Shown: positions 12,901-27,900, counted from the first letter of the stretch. The stretch: 64,000 bases of DNA from Sitta carolinensis (GCA_032173965.1 CM063283.1:34883743-34947742), one strand, 5' to 3'. Program-made: numbers and translations. Notes: generated by a model from the sequence alone, not told the origin.

Positions 12901-15900
12901 TGTAGATGATCATTACTGAGATGCAGATTTATTGTGTAATTAAGCAAGGTTTAGCTTTTGATGCCCTTACATAAAAGGAAAATTAATTTTCATCAGTCTT
13001 ATCCTACTTGCAACAATGAAGAACCCACAGAAAATTGATTATTTTTAGTCCAAGCTGCTCTGTTTTAAGACAATATTTGAGGCTGCCTTGATTTGGGCAT
13101 TTTTTCACTTTTCTGAAGTGTAACTGATTCAGTTCATTCAGTGATAAATTTTAGCGTGGTAGGCCAAGTAGCATCTAAGTCTGTTTAACATTTGCTCTAG
13201 CTGCTCTGAGCTTGGAATCAGTTTGCCTGATCATTCTTTCAAGAGAAAGCTGTAGGCTTTTGCCCTTAATAACCATCAGGTATGAAGTTACATTGTTGCA
13301 CTTGAGTCTGTGATTCCTTTCTGAAAGTGCTAATAATTATTATTGAAATTGATGTTAAAAAAAAAAATATATAGTTTCAGAAGTCAGATTTGTAGTAGAC
13401 ACCATGAGAACAGAAGTTCTGATTAATATTTGCTGTTTTAATTTACTTAATGTATTTATTTATGGAAATGCATCTTTCATATTTATTTAACAGTACATAT
13501 GAAGTCAAATATTCATAAGGGAGAGAGGTCAAAATTAAGATTATCATAAACCTTACTTCCATTTCATTCTCATACTACTCCCATATTGCCCTGCATGCTT
13601 GTTTTGGCTAGTGTGCATCTCTTTTTTTCTCTTGAAAAGGCCTTAATTTTTCTTCAACACCTGTTTTGTATGATTTAAATGTTTCTTTAAGACTCTGGGA
13701 AGAGACATGTATCTTGTCTTTATTTTCAATGTTTTGAACAAAAGAAGAAAACAGTAATTAACCCTAGTGCCTGCAAAACATGGCATTCTCCATTAATATT
13801 TTTGCCTTAATGACAAATTGCAAGTCATAGTCAGAAAAATACAGGGTTTTCTTACATGCACCATAACTATTAGCCCTGCCTTGGAAGAATATTAAATTTT
13901 GTTTCCTTTCAGGCTTTATAGGTGGGACATTCTCACTATAATGTTTTCCACTTCTAGTGGAACTAAAGTGAAGCATTTGTCTCCAGTTCTGTCTTCTGAA
14001 ATATATTTTTTCAGAGTTTGCAACCTGTTGACCTATTAGATTACTAGTTTCCTATATTAGGGGTTTATCCTCCTATTTTATTATTAAAAAAAACAACAAA
14101 AGCACACCCCTCAAAAAAAAGCTTGGTCATTTTCACAAAGCCAAAAATAGGTTTTTACAACAGAGGGTATGATCCATCCTAGGACTTTGCTCTGCAACCT
14201 GAATTTATACTTACTTTTCTGTATGTATGTGTCATCATGTACTATTTTTTCAGGTAGCCTGCTGTGTTCACTATGCTGGTGCAGAAGTCAGCATTTGAGA
14301 TAATTGATTTCAGTCTCCTGCAATCACAGCTTGTTAAATAGCATTTGTTTAGGGTGAGGTACTAGAAGAAATCAAACTATGTGTTAAATAAAATCAAACA
14401 TTAAACTCATAGTTGTGTCTTAGAGCTTAGATGACCAAGAATGCCCAAGTACATTAAGTGCATTTTGGATGACATAGTTGTATATGTATTTCTGAAGTCC
14501 ACTGCAGTATTTAATAAATGCATTCTATTTGTAGACAGTGAAATTATTTCTGTGGTTAAATTTATTTTTTTATGCTTTGATTTCCCTGCAAAGCAATGTC
14601 CATTTTGAAAAGTCTGGACCAAGAAAGAAAAGCTAGTCTTGACATTTCAGCTAGGCTGTTCAGCACCTCAGCTTAGCTATGGAAAAACAGTCTGCGAAGG
14701 GAGGGAATGAATGTCATTTTGCATCATATAGTGACTGATTTAAAATAGCTCTGTAGTCTGCCAGTGACTCCTCTTTGCTCGTGTCTGTCACTTGATCTTC
14801 TAGAGACTGGTAATAGATTGTTATTTCCCATGCAGATCTATCTTAGAGGCTTCTGAAACAATTTTCCAAGTAATACTCTGAAGGCATTTTTTAAGAAATT
14901 AAAGGAGGTATCAAATGCGTGGCTGGATTGTTCCACCAGAATATTCTTGGCACCTAAACTTTGCTCCCTTTGTACAGGCAACCTCAGATGAATTCATGGT
15001 CTCCATGAATTGTTGAGTGTTCTGTTGCCTGTGTATTTTTGGAGGGAGAGGAGGTGATTTGCACCTTGCCAGCACATGACCAAGGAGACAGACATCACAA
15101 GGCAATCAAAATGCAGATTTCGATTTAATTTTTGCAATTTCCTGTTCTGTTATGATCATATGACAGATTTAGCACACAAAAAGCCAAAGAAGATAACCGA
15201 TATGTGTTATGTGAATTTGGGTACAAATTACTATGAAATGGCAACCTATTGCATTTAAGTTTATTTTGGATTCAAGTTCTTTACATAGTAGTAAATGTAG
15301 AGTATATAGGAATATCCAGAAGCAAAGATAAATCCTGCATTGGGCAGAAGGTTAGATTGTCACAGAATTGTCATATAGTCTAGGAGTGTGATTCAGATGA
15401 GTAGCTGTGTGCTAGTGCCGTGCTGGAGCTGACAGCCTCTTATGCTTACTGAACATCCCCTGTCTTACAAATCTCCTGTAGTTCTTTTGCTCACCCTACT
15501 GTACTTCACTTCCTTCTGTCCTCCTGAAATTCTCTTTTGTTATCTTTGCTCTTGGCACTAACATACCAAAGGCTGCCTTCAGGGCTGTATCTCATTCCCT
15601 GCGCTGTTTGTTGTGCAAGCATTTTTTGAAACTTCAGAATGTTTGCCTAAGTTATCTAGAGATCATTCAGTCACCCACAAATATTTTAGATGTACATTCT
15701 TCAAGTCACACTCTTTGCAGTCTTCGCATCCTTTTTTTGCCGCTTTGCTAATTTGAGTTTCACTTTTGTAATGTTTTCCTGTCCAGTCACAATTTCTTCA
15801 GATTTTAATTTCTTTAGAAACTTTCCATTAAGTCCCACTACTTTTGCCTTATGTTCTTCATTCACCTTTCCTCTGTATCATTTGTCCTTCAGAAATTTTT

Positions 15901-18900
15901 AGCTTTCATAATCTGCTTGTCATTCATCTCTTTCCCCTTTTTGCCTTTTCCTGGTGTGCCTCAGGATACTCCTCACTTTATCCCCTCCAAATTGGTAAGA
16001 AGCAAAATGTGGTGTAATTTCTTTGTGTAAGTCAAAACTCTGGAAAGTAGAATATTAAACACAGCAAGTGGTTTGGCAGAAAGTAATGTTTACCAAAAAT
16101 GCATCTATTAAATGGAAGCTCTAATTCAGAGGAGACTGAAAGAGGAGAGCACAGTAGCAACTGAAGGAAGAAATCTGCAAGATGAACCTGAATCAAAAGC
16201 AAATGATGATCCTTGATTAGGAGAAGGAGCTCTGAATTAGCAAGAGGATCTGTTCTGGAATAGAGAGTCCAAATAAATATAGTATAGGAAAAATGAAAAT
16301 TATCTGGTGTGTGCAGAAGCAAACATAGACTGAGGGAGTTTGGGCCTTTATATTATCTAACAGATGTATGAACCTCTAAGCTAGACAGCAGTGTATTTTT
16401 TAAACATTTTTCTTTTTTTTTTTAAGTGAATGCTAAAATTTGGGAGCTTCTTGTATGAAGAAAGTTTCTTCATCTGAAGGTTATTCTAAAACTACATAGA
16501 TTTGGTCTGACTTCTGCTTAAAAGTCTACACGTGCTGTTTAGTATTAGTAAAGGTATAAAATAGATGGCAGAAAATGCAGTGGGCATTTATGAAATGTTA
16601 ACCTACATTGTCTTCATAATAAAGTTCAGTTAAGGAATGAGAATGTAAGTGAATTCGCAGAAGGAATATTTGTATTCCAAGTTTTGCATAAGCAGTTTAT
16701 AACACTACAGTCTGATTTGGGGTGCTTTTGTTTGCTGTTCATGGAAGGGCTGGATATGGGAACCTGTGGCATTGAGTGTCGCTTGGCAGAATTCGTTGAT
16801 CCCTGATTCATGGTTTCCATTGAATGTGAGACTTCTGAAAGGAGAAGTGTCAAAAAAATTCTTGGTGACTTGCTTAACATATAAAGCAGAAGAAATACAG
16901 ATTTGAGAAACAAATTCTTTGTCCATTACCTGATTATACTCAGCCTCAATTAAGCATAGTACCTCACTGCCTAAGTCTAGATTTTTAAAAAGGAGAAGCA
17001 ATCTGGAAAAAAAATTTAAATGCATATATCAATGCTTTCTTTAAATCAAATCTTCTCTTGAAGACCTTCAAATAGATTGAAAAATATTTTTGAAATAAAT
17101 TAACTTCAGAGTTATCAGGTAGATAAGAAAAGAGTCATATGATTTGAATAACTTCATGAAATATGGAACTTTCTTTAAAAGTCATAATTCTGCATCCTAA
17201 ATGTGGTAATTGCAAACAAATTTATGGTGGTGGTTTTTAAAGTTAGCATTTATATTATGATCTTGTTCCAAATCAGTATTTTGAATGTTATATTGTAGGA
17301 TTTAAGGCATGATAATTATTCTTTTTACCTTTTAAAGACAATAATGTGTATTTGCTATCAGATTTTACTCTAGTATGAGTACATTATATTTCCATTGCTT
17401 GTTGGTACAGTTGCATACTTAGAAATTCAGGTAAAACGATCACTATGGGATATTTATTTGTTTTTTTTGCATAAGTTATCAAGAAATGGCAACTTCCTGT
17501 ATTTTAAGGTCTTTTCAATTAAAGAAAACAAGATTATAATTATTTTTCTGTTTTGTTCTTTCATTGCTTTTAATTTGAATTTTGTTTAACGCACTGTTTC
17601 CATTTTGTGAGCTTTCCTATGCATGTGCAAAATGTTTCTCCTCAGGCCCCCTTGTAATTCCTGGTCCTATTTTTATGAACCATCGAGAACAGGCTCTAGC
17701 CAGAATCAGACTCTCTCCAGCACCGCTAAAGCATAAACGGGACAAGCACAAAGGTATTTGGTCTTCCTTATTGACTAGGGTGGAAATAAGCCCAGCCTCC
17801 CAGTCACTTCTTCCAGATGCTGCATCTGTCTTTTCAAAGAACTGCACAGAATGAGTTCTGCCTTTCTTCCTGTTAGTATCTTGTTACCTGAGGAGAAAGA
17901 AAATGCATTTAAATGTTGACTTTTCTTTGAAAGTGTAAATGCTCATTAGTCCTCATCATCTTTGTTTTTCTTTCCCCTGTTTTTTGTGAAATATGTGTTG
18001 TCTTTCTGTGCATCTTCTCTCATTTCTAATGTTGTCTCATTTTTGAGCTTCTTTATTTTTACTGTAGGAAACTTTACACGTTAGAGTGACTCAAGACTTA
18101 TGCTGCATTTGTTGTGTCCTTGGTGTTGTGTATTTGGGGTGTTTACTTAAACATATCAGATCTCAGCTTGTTAATTCTGGCATAAATTTTTTCATAGGTG
18201 TGTTATCTTTCAACAAGCCCTTTCTAGGAGTGAAATATGCGAAATAATGTAAACATTACTTTTTTGCTAACTTTGAATGGGGAGAATGTAAATTAAAATA
18301 CAGGTTTTTCTCTACAATATTCTTGAGTTAAATGTTTTTTATAGAGTACAGGTATGGAGGCATCTTGGTATTTTGGATATTACTGTATGTCTGGCAAGCA
18401 AATTCATTATCTCTTCTATTTCTAAGAGTCGTCATTTGTTCAGATATAAACAACATACAAGTTTCTTGGAACATGGTAGTGTATTACTAAGTGAACTTAA
18501 TGAAGTTGAGTTGTCTCAAATCGGATCGTAGGGTGTATATATCTTTGTACTGATGTGTCTGTACATACATTATTTATATATAACAAATATGTAAAATGGA
18601 GGTTACAGAGATGATCAAAATCAGTAGGAAGCTCCTAAAAATGGTGAACCCAAAATGCTTCTACTATTTTCTAAAGAATAGCTAAATATTAAGTGTTAAT
18701 ATGGTGTTTCAGTTGAATTAGTGGAAGCTACTGATTGTATTTGGCATGTATGCAAACAAACTATATGTCAGTTTGAAGCCTTATGGGATGAAATTTCAGT
18801 GTGTGTTGGGTGATAGTCTTACTGAGTTATGAACATACTGGATTATGAAATTATCTTAAGTTTATTTTATGGAAATGAAAGCAAAATCTGATACTTTGAA

Positions 18901-21900
18901 TCTTTATAGCATTCAGTCTTTTTAGAAGGCATATTGTCTGAACTTTAAGTCTTGATGGATTTAGTAGAATCATCATAATCTCACTGAAGACATTGCATGC
19001 CGAAAGAGAAACTACTGAATCTAAGTGTTGTTACATGAATGACAATTTGCTGATAGCCATTATTGTTGAGCTGGATACTACTGTTATTTGTACTGCAAAC
19101 CCTTGACTCCACAGGCAAAGGAATATGCTTGTCCTGCCTACATCTGTGCTTTTTTGGCATGTGTTAGTCGTTGGAACTCACTTCAGATCAAGTATCTCCT
19201 AACAAGAGGTGTACTCATTAGTGTCAGTTTGTGGCTCATGTTGCCTCTTGGAGTTGTAAGAACAGTGTAATGGTCTGTGTTGTGTTGGAAGACTTTTGTC
19301 AGATAAACCCTGTAGAACTGAACAGTTCTTTTTCTTTAAGGAAGGCTATATGAAAGGAAATACTCAGTTTTAGTTCTTTGCGTCTTATAGTAAACAGGAG
19401 GGAAGTTTTCAAGTAAACTTTTAGACCGTTCTCAGCCTCAGAAGATTGTGTTTCAAAAGACAGCCATAAATTCGACTGGGAACTAGAAATACCCCTTAAC
19501 TTCTTGAAGAGATTCCAAGGGGAAAAAGAAAATGGGTGAAGTGAGTTGTTATCCAAGTAACAGGCAAGGTGGAAATTGTGAAAAAGATAATGTATATTTC
19601 TTATTTAGAAGGCATGCCTCTCTTCTTGAGAAGAATGTAAAAGCAATAATAGAGCCGAGATAAAAGGATATTATCACAAAAATCAGCAAGTTCTTTTGTT
19701 TTATTTTTGAACGTGATGCTGTCCAAACTGTCCTCCTTCCTTCAGATGTTTCTGCTGTAGTAGTCTTCCTCACACCAACCAAACGTTCAAGATCTTTGGG
19801 CAAGGAACATTTAGTTCAGCTGGTAGTACTGATATGGCCAGTACTAGACTTGCTGGAAGCTACCTGTTACCACTACTCTGCTTGCAGCTGCAGAAACTTC
19901 TCTTGATATTGATATTTAAACTTGAATGTGGACAGCTTCTACAGGACTTCTTCAGACAATTATGGTCTAATACAAAAGGTGTATTTGATATGTACTTCTA
20001 CGTATTGTCAAACTTTGGAGGCGTGGAATGGTTTGGGTTGGAAGGGACCTTAGAGATCATCCAGTCCCAACCCCCTGACATGGACAGGGACACCTTCCAC
20101 TAGATCAGGTTGCTCAAAGCCCTATCCAGTCTGGCCTAGAACACTTCTGGGGGTGGAGCATCCTTGATTTCTCTGGGCAACATGTTGTAGTGCTTCATCA
20201 CCCTCAGAGTAAAGAATTTTTTCATAATAATCTACCTGTCTGTCACTTGTGGAATTCCTCCATTTGATTGTCCAGTTGAAAACTCCAACTTCATATAAAC
20301 AACTGGTTTTTTAGAAATCTTGCCATTATCATGTACTCTTTTCACATTTATATCAAATATCAAATCCTTGTTATTGCAAAAAACTGCATAATTAAGCACA
20401 GTCTTGCTAATCTGTCTTCTCTGTCTTTCACAATTTTAAATAGAAATTATTAGGTACGACATTTTTGGTATTCATGGAGTGATTTAACACTAAGACAAAA
20501 AATGAGCTTGTGCTTCATCCTCTATTTTTTAATGAGGTAGTGAGTTTCCAGTCTATGTCTCCAATATCTGTGGATTCCTATAACTGGGATTCTGTGTAAA
20601 AAAGATAAATGAAAAATAAAAATTTTTCTGAACTGCAGAAATGAACTGAGTAGCCACTTTAAACAAAGTAAGCTTCTTGAGTCAGCTAAGATTCAGCAAT
20701 TTTAATGTTATCTTTTTCCTGTATTTGGAAGTAATGGTAAATGTTTTAAGGAATGTGAAACAAATACCCTGAAAAGGACAAAGACTTGATGAAGCTGAAC
20801 CTGCATGGATGAAAGAAGATATAGGTCAACCATGTTGAAGATACTAAGACAAAACTCCCAGATGTTCAAGAAAGCTTACTTGAAATTTGCATTTTTAACT
20901 TTTTAGCTGTCTGAGATACCATGTGAAAGGCAGAGTAGTTTGAAGGACTCATTGGGGTGACACAGCTGACAATGAAAAACCTTAGATCTAAGACTGAGTT
21001 TATAATTAGAATGTGAGTTCATTATCACTTTATTGTACAGGTTATTTAGTTGTAATTCTGCATATCATATTTAACCTGTAAACTTAGGTAAGCTCTGTAG
21101 CAACCTCTCAAGCATCCAACAGACTTACTTTGTTTGCTGCTATCATAGGGTAGATGATTTTCACAACTAGAGTATATTTCTCTTGCCTCTGCACTTTACC
21201 AATAAAATTGGTTGCAGGTATTTCAACTGCAGCCTGGGGTAGACAGCCAAGAAGCTGCAGGCACATGCTGATTTGTTCAATTAATGTTGTATATAAAATA
21301 TATATAAATTACGTTATGGCATTCAGAACACCTCATGAGGGTTGGACATCACAGAGACAAACCAATAACTTGATCAATCTGCTTTATTTGAGTAATTGCT
21401 GTTGAACAGAACCAAGATTTGTTGTCATGTGATGTGATCTGAATAGGCAGTAAATGTAAGATTTTTAATACACAGTAATATTTCATTAATGCTTTTCATC
21501 TGTGGGGTATTTAACATCTTTAGAAGTGCTTTTTCTCTCCTCCATAGATGGATGGTAGGTGAGAAATGGAATATCATGACCCTTACTTCTGGAGAATGCT
21601 AATAAAATGCTTTTCCTGTGGTCTGGGCCAAGCAAGGGTCCACCGTATCTTTCTGTAATGATGATGCGTTTGGGTTTTTTGCTAGAAGAAACCTCTTTTA
21701 CAGCATGTACTACTTCACTTGCTATTGGGACTGAATGGGCTTTTCCTTTTGTTCTTGGAAAGTAGTGATTTTTGTGGCAGCGATAGCAGCCAAGAGAACT
21801 TCTAAGCACATTTAATGGAGGAGAAAATTGTCTTCAGGAGTTAAGAATTTCTCTGAGGAAAATGGAGTGCTACTGGGGTTTGGTTGGTTGTATTTGCAGT

Positions 21901-24900
21901 TCTCTTTCTCTTTCCTTCCCCAACTTCAAGATATCAAAGATTAAAACCCATCATTGTGAAGTTGTTCATGGAGCACACCCTTTAGTGCTGACAGCAGAAA
22001 GTACTTCACAGGTTTTCCTTTTCCTTCTGTCTCAGAGATGCGGGTCAGGGTTTCTGTTCAGTGGTACTCCGGTCAGGTAACACTGGAGGTACTAATTTGC
22101 TCTGCTTAAAGGTTCCATGCATCCAATAAGAAGAGTCTCTACTTCAGTAGTCTTTCTATGCTGCCCTTTCAGGAATAGTTGTTTTGATGTCACTTTTAAT
22201 AAAATGAAAAAGTGCACAATTGTTTGAAGAAAAACTAATGTGTATCTCTGTAGTTACAGTGATTCCTTGAAAGGTGCAAATAAGCTCTCAGCATCCACTT
22301 TTGACTCACATTTTTAATAAAAACTTTTGACTGTGTGAAAGTAATGGAAAGGAATGATATGGCCCAGTTTATTTGCAGCTTTATCTCTAAGTCTAAGTTC
22401 TCCAAGCTAGTGCTACTGGAAAAATGATATGCATTGACCATGTAATGAAGTAACAGATAAACAGTAGTAGCCCAGAAGTATTGCTCTAAAAGTAATAGTA
22501 TTCAATTTGGCTTTGTATATTTTGGTCAAAAGACTGATTTTTTCCTAAACAAGACTAGCTGTTTTAGTTGTGAGGGTTTTGTACTTAACCACACATAAAT
22601 TATCAAGTGCTAATCAAGTTTTGAAGATCCAAAAATTCAAAACTCTTGAGACAGTTACTAACCATGCAAAGGCTGAGAGGAATTCCATTTTCAGTTAAAA
22701 AATTTCACACTTGAACAAAATAAGATATGTATGAAAGACAGCTCCTTCTAATCCTACGTTCTTAGAGCCTTTAAGAGGTTTGCTTTGGAAATTGAAAATG
22801 CCAACTTTGTAAAACTTTTTCCTTTAAAATAAATTTATTTCTCAGGTATGTAATTGCAAAACCTGTTTCATGTGAAAGTACTTGTCTCTACATTTTGCAC
22901 ACTAATATTTAGTATTTCCTCAAGGGAAGTAAGGTGTTAAGCTTTCATTTAAAATTTTGGAAATATCTAGAATCAGGTTTTATTTCAAGATGTTATCACA
23001 TATTTATCAGCTGAGAAAACAGGAATCCCCAACTTTTTATTAATAGTTTTTGAAGTTCTTTAGAGCAGGATGTTTTTCTTATAAGGAGGCAGAAAGTGCA
23101 TGTGTACCTCTTTAAGTTTCTGCAGATTACTTGATATGGTGCTATTACATGACCAGAAAGTGCCTGCTGCTACATTTTGCCAATGTGACTACACTAGGTG
23201 ATGTGGTTGCTGTATGCCCAGTGTGTTTCATTGGAGGTGTGTGCAGCCATGAACACATTCTTACTTGACATGTGTATTTCTGACAGATGATTATTTAGGA
23301 TTATTTAAGTGCTTTTACACAGTGGAAAAGTTCATATTTTTCATTATTCAGCAGTGTCTGAGGGAGGAGAGGAGACAGAGGCCACAGGTAGACTTCCAGA
23401 ATAATCAGCTGGTTTTGTGCTCCTGAAAAACTTGCATGAAATCGGGAAGCAGTAAGACGACATCTTGCTGAATAAATAATTCTGGTGGCGAATATCAGCT
23501 GCTACGTCCACCTCCTGATTACTTTGGCACATAGAGTTTAATGCAGAAGTAGGCATAAAAAGTTCAAAGGTACTCTATTTGAGAAGTAATAAAACTTAAC
23601 TAAAATACTGCGAGCTGCTTAAGGCAGGACTGAGGGGAAAACTTTAATTTTTAGGGGGCTGTTGTTTTTAAATGATGATTCTGTCTTCTTGTATTTGCTT
23701 TTATTATTTTGGTGGTCTTCCACCAAAAAAAATAAGTTGATGACAAACCAGGACCGTTGTTAATTAAAAAAAAAAAAAAAAAAAAAATCAAGCTGCACAC
23801 AGACCTTCAGAGACATTTCTTGTAATTTGTGTGTAGTCTGGTAGTGCACAACCTCAGAAATCCCATGGTAATTCTGAGAGACAGGTTTTTTTAACTACAT
23901 CTCCATTTCGCACATATCCAGCATGTAGTGCATGTTTTAGAGGGATACTTCAAGGGATACTTTACCTCTTCTTTTAAACCTAATTCTTCCAAACCATTAG
24001 AACCTATACACACTGTTGTTTACAGATGTGAAGTACATGCAGGTTCATGTAATTTCTATATTTAAGTCATCATTAGAAAATAGCTTTATTCCTAGAACAG
24101 TAATATTTTTGAAAACTGGCATGTAATAAAAGTGTGAAATTACTGTATCAGCAGTTTTTCTGCAATAAAAAAAAATTGAGCAATATGTATAAAAGCAGAA
24201 TTATGTTAAAAAAAGAAATTTAAGTCTGTAATTGCTATGCATCACAGAGGGAATAAGGAAGTCTTGAAGTTCAGACTTCCACTGATGATTATTCAGGAAA
24301 ACACATAGAAAATCTCAGTATAGATCTAAATTAACAATACCTTGCATTTTTTGAGCAGAGTTGTTTCCCTGTATCAGTTTTGTTAATAGAGCAGTACTCA
24401 GACTTATCACAGAGAGAATGTGCAGCTGTTTCTTGCTTCATGTATTTCTGTCATTTTTCTATGCTATATAGAGAGTAACTAAAGTTTAATAGATGAGAGA
24501 AATATTATGCTTTCTGGAGAACATGGTAGCTTGCAAGATATTTAGGAATAAATGTAGCACTTCAGTGCTTTTGTCCAATGTGGAGGCAGTTTGATTTTAG
24601 GAACCAGTAATGCACTTCATACTTAATAAGCACATACATGCTTACTAAAGGAAATCAGAGAAATGTTGTCTAAAAATACATGGAAGCAGACAGGAAACAG
24701 ACATGCTCTTGGTGAGTTGCCTGCATTGTTAGAAATTAGCTGTGTAAGTAATTGTCAGCTACTTAAAACAGGGGCTCTGTGGCTGAATTGGAGTCAAGTA
24801 AACTCCTTAAAGGGTAGTCAATTGGAAAAGGTAGCCTGTTGAGTATAACTACAGTGTCGCCTACTTACTAATGCTAACTTATTGAAGAGTGAAAGGGATG

Positions 24901-27900
24901 GCTTTTAAGCAAAGCTTCTGAATTTTTAATTTTCTGTTTTACTTGTTCTTTTTGTCTGCTCTTCAGGAAGTTTCTGCTTTAGAGGATATTTTCCAATGTG
25001 TACCTTTATAGAACGATGTTTAAAAATAGAGTTGCTGTCATCTTCCACATCTGCTTTGATCCTGCATTTTGAGCTCTTTTGCTACCTCTGAGTTCTCTCT
25101 TCTACCTTTCAAGTGGTGGAGTGGGGAGTTACTTACTATTTTTGTTCTAGTCATTCTTCTAATATAACTTTGTTAGAATGCATTGGATGTAACTGTAAGT
25201 TTTGTTTATAGATGGAAGTGGAGAAAGAGGTGAGAAGGATGCCAGCAAAATCACAACGTATCCACCAGGGGCTGTCCGCTTTGACTGTGAACTGCGAGCT
25301 GTACAAGTCAGTTGTGGATTTCACCATTCAGGTAAAAACAAATAAATCAGTTAATTATAATAGAGATTTTTTTTTAAGGTTGTCATATGTGGTGTCATAG
25401 GTTTGACATTGGCACAAGGCCAGTGCCCCTATGACGATATACTGTCCCTGGTATTTGCTGTGAGATGTGACCAAAAACAGAGCAAAACAGTTTCTAATTT
25501 AGAAAGCAAAAGGAAAAAAAAGAACTTTATTACGTATAATATGCAAAGAAGACACATACAGAAGAACATGGAAACTTTAAAAAACACTCTTCCTCCCCCC
25601 CCCCAGTTCTCAACTCAACAAAACAAACTGAAAATTCCCCATCACGTTACCACCTTTTAGATAATTAATCTTTAGTCTATTACCACCCTTCCGATAATCA
25701 GTACTCAGTTCATTGAGGAGAGATAGGAGTCTTCTTGCACCACATCGTGGCTTCTTCCTCCATGTCCAGTGCTCTCACCACTGTGCATGGACCAGAGCTG
25801 TTTTTAGGGTTTCTCTTTTTAAAGATGCTTTGGTTAGTTCCAGGAAACGACAGCTTCTCAAATTCTGGGACACCAGTCCCCCCCAATATTACCCCCTGGG
25901 GCCAAAGGGGGCCTTGAGAACAGAGCTCTTCCTCTTCATCTCTGTTCACACTACTGTCCACTCTTGGCTCCAAGCCAATGCCTCTCCCCAGATGCCGTTT
26001 CTGTGTTACAGAAAAGAAATGAGTCCATCCATGGCTATACAAAAAAAGTCCAGCCAAAGGCCACTCCATCATCTCTCTCACCTAGGATTCTTTTCAGCAT
26101 TCTCTGACAGTCTTTTACTTGCACAAACTTTCATCATCTCTGCTTTGTTCTTTCTATCTTTCTTCTTCAAATTCAGGAGGATTAGCATTTATAAAGTTTC
26201 CATCATTTACGAAAAGGGTTAAAATCTTGGGCTTTGTTTCCCCAGAACTCTCACGGTATCTTTGCTGCTGGGCACTTTTCTCGCGCCACCCCCCCCATAC
26301 TCCTTTGGCCGTGCTGTCTAGTTGTTGATATCAAATTTCAAGGTGACGGAGATCACAAACACGGTTTCTCAGTCTCTCTCTCTCTCCGGGGGTGGGGGGG
26401 AGGGGAAAAGAAGGCTGATTGATGCCTCTCAAAGTTCTTGTACTCTCTCCACCCTTCCATCCTGCAGGATTTTTTTCCTCTCCCCCTCTGTGCCCAAGGT
26501 TCCAGCCTACCTCGCCCAGGCCGCATGGCTTCCCCTCCCCCGCCCAGCCAGCCGCTGGGCAGGGGAGATCCCTCCGTCCTCAGGGACCGGAACCAAGAGA
26601 GAGCTTTCCGGGGAGCCCTCTGCTTTTAACCCCTTGTGTTCTCAGAGGCGGATCCTTGTCCTCAGTGGCCACACCAGGTGCCAGTCTTTAAACCTGAGCA
26701 CTCATTGGTTTGACCACTGAAGTTCAAAAAAACTCATTTTTTCCAAACTACGACATGTGGCTTCACTGCTTTGTGTTCAGTTTTTAATATGGGTGTATGC
26801 AGTAGTGCTGGAAGTTGAAAACATGGCAGGGTCATTTTGTAGCCTACTACACTGTCATGGAAACATAGAATATCTTCAGTTAAAAGGGACATTGAGTCCA
26901 ACTCCTGGCTCTGCACAGGGCTATCTTGAAGAATCACACCATGTGCCTGAAAGTATTGTCCAAACACTTTCTGACCTCTGTCAGGCTTCGGTGGCCACTT
27001 CCCTGTGGAGTTTGTTTCAGTGTCCAACTACCCTCTGGGTGAAGAACCTTTTCCTGATACCAGCCTAAACCCTCCCTGACATATTTTATGCCATTTTATT
27101 ACAGGCTAAAGTAAGATCACCACCCAAATTCTCCCTTCACCTCCCTGATTCCAGCAATGAAAGGCAACTCACAATCCTTCAGTAGTGAAAAGGACTATAA
27201 GAATCATATACTGACTTATGTCAGAACTTATAAGCACTTTTGGAGTCAGTTTAAAATATCTACATGGCAGAGCTTTACGCCTGTATAGAGGTGCTAGTTG
27301 TTATGGGTTGTGGAATCTGGTTTGGGTCTCTTGGGAATCATTAACTGCAACTTAGAAGGGTGACCAGCACTGGTGCAGTGCCATGTCATGTGTGTATGTC
27401 AGAAAAATACTTTGTTGTTTTTCAGTGGTTTTGATGGAGAATGGTGATGTTTACACATTTGGATACGGACAGCATGGTCAACTTGGACACGGTGATGTTA
27501 ATTCCAGGTAAGCTGGTAGTCAAAGGATGTGATTGTCTATTACTGTACTGCTGCATAAAAATGGCTATATTTCTGGTTCTCTGTAGCTAGCAAGTGTGAA
27601 AATTCAAATATAGACCAAATAAAGTTGAAAAGTTCTTGTTCTTTACCTACTCCCCATATAATATGATAACAGTATTCTTGTACTATATAATGTAATTCAT
27701 TGTGTAGTTTTTAAGCATGAAAGCTTCTGTGTGTAGTTACTGGCATTACTTTGATAATATTTTGAAAGCCTTCTGTCTCTTTAATTCTCCCTGCATTATG
27801 AGAATTACATTGAAGTCTCATTAAGTTTCCATTATTTCTTTAAAATACTACATGTGCAATAATTCAGATAATATGATATTGGAAACTTGTTCCTGTTAAG

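Larger units (their letters stand above)
8772..17645. other. Intron 9 (8.9 kb)
   Basis: Longest intron of the window. It contains a 34-nt imperfect tandem duplication (9465-9530) and a sense-strand CR1 3' end (10170-10453). The remainder is AT-rich single-copy-looking sequence, with a CT-rich stretch around 15460-15980. I found no convincing extra exon, but a short alternative exon cannot be excluded by eye. Confidence 0.7.
17754..25211. other. Intron 10 (7.5 kb)
   Basis: It contains an antisense CR1 fragment (20023-20242) and a 22-nt poly(A) run (23766-23787). The rest is AT-rich with no recognised repeat or coding exon. A 107-codon open frame on the minus strand at 21486-21809 resembles no protein I know. 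Confidence 0.7.
25332..27425. other. Intron 11 (2.1 kb), largely mobile-element DNA
   Basis: About 65% of this intron is one antisense solo LTR (25393-26755), followed within 100 bp by an antisense CR1 fragment (26855-27100). Without these insertions the intron would be about 0.5 kb. Confidence 0.8.

Noticed and set aside
21486..21809. 107-codon minus-strand open frame in intron 10
   Set aside because: It does not resemble any family I know, has no splice or promoter context, and is within the length expected by chance in a 7 kb intron.
25713..26222. 169-codon open frame on the + strand (and overlapping frames)
   Set aside because: It lies wholly inside the antisense solo LTR in its GC-rich U3, has low-complexity composition and resembles no protein. 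LTRs are normally non-coding.
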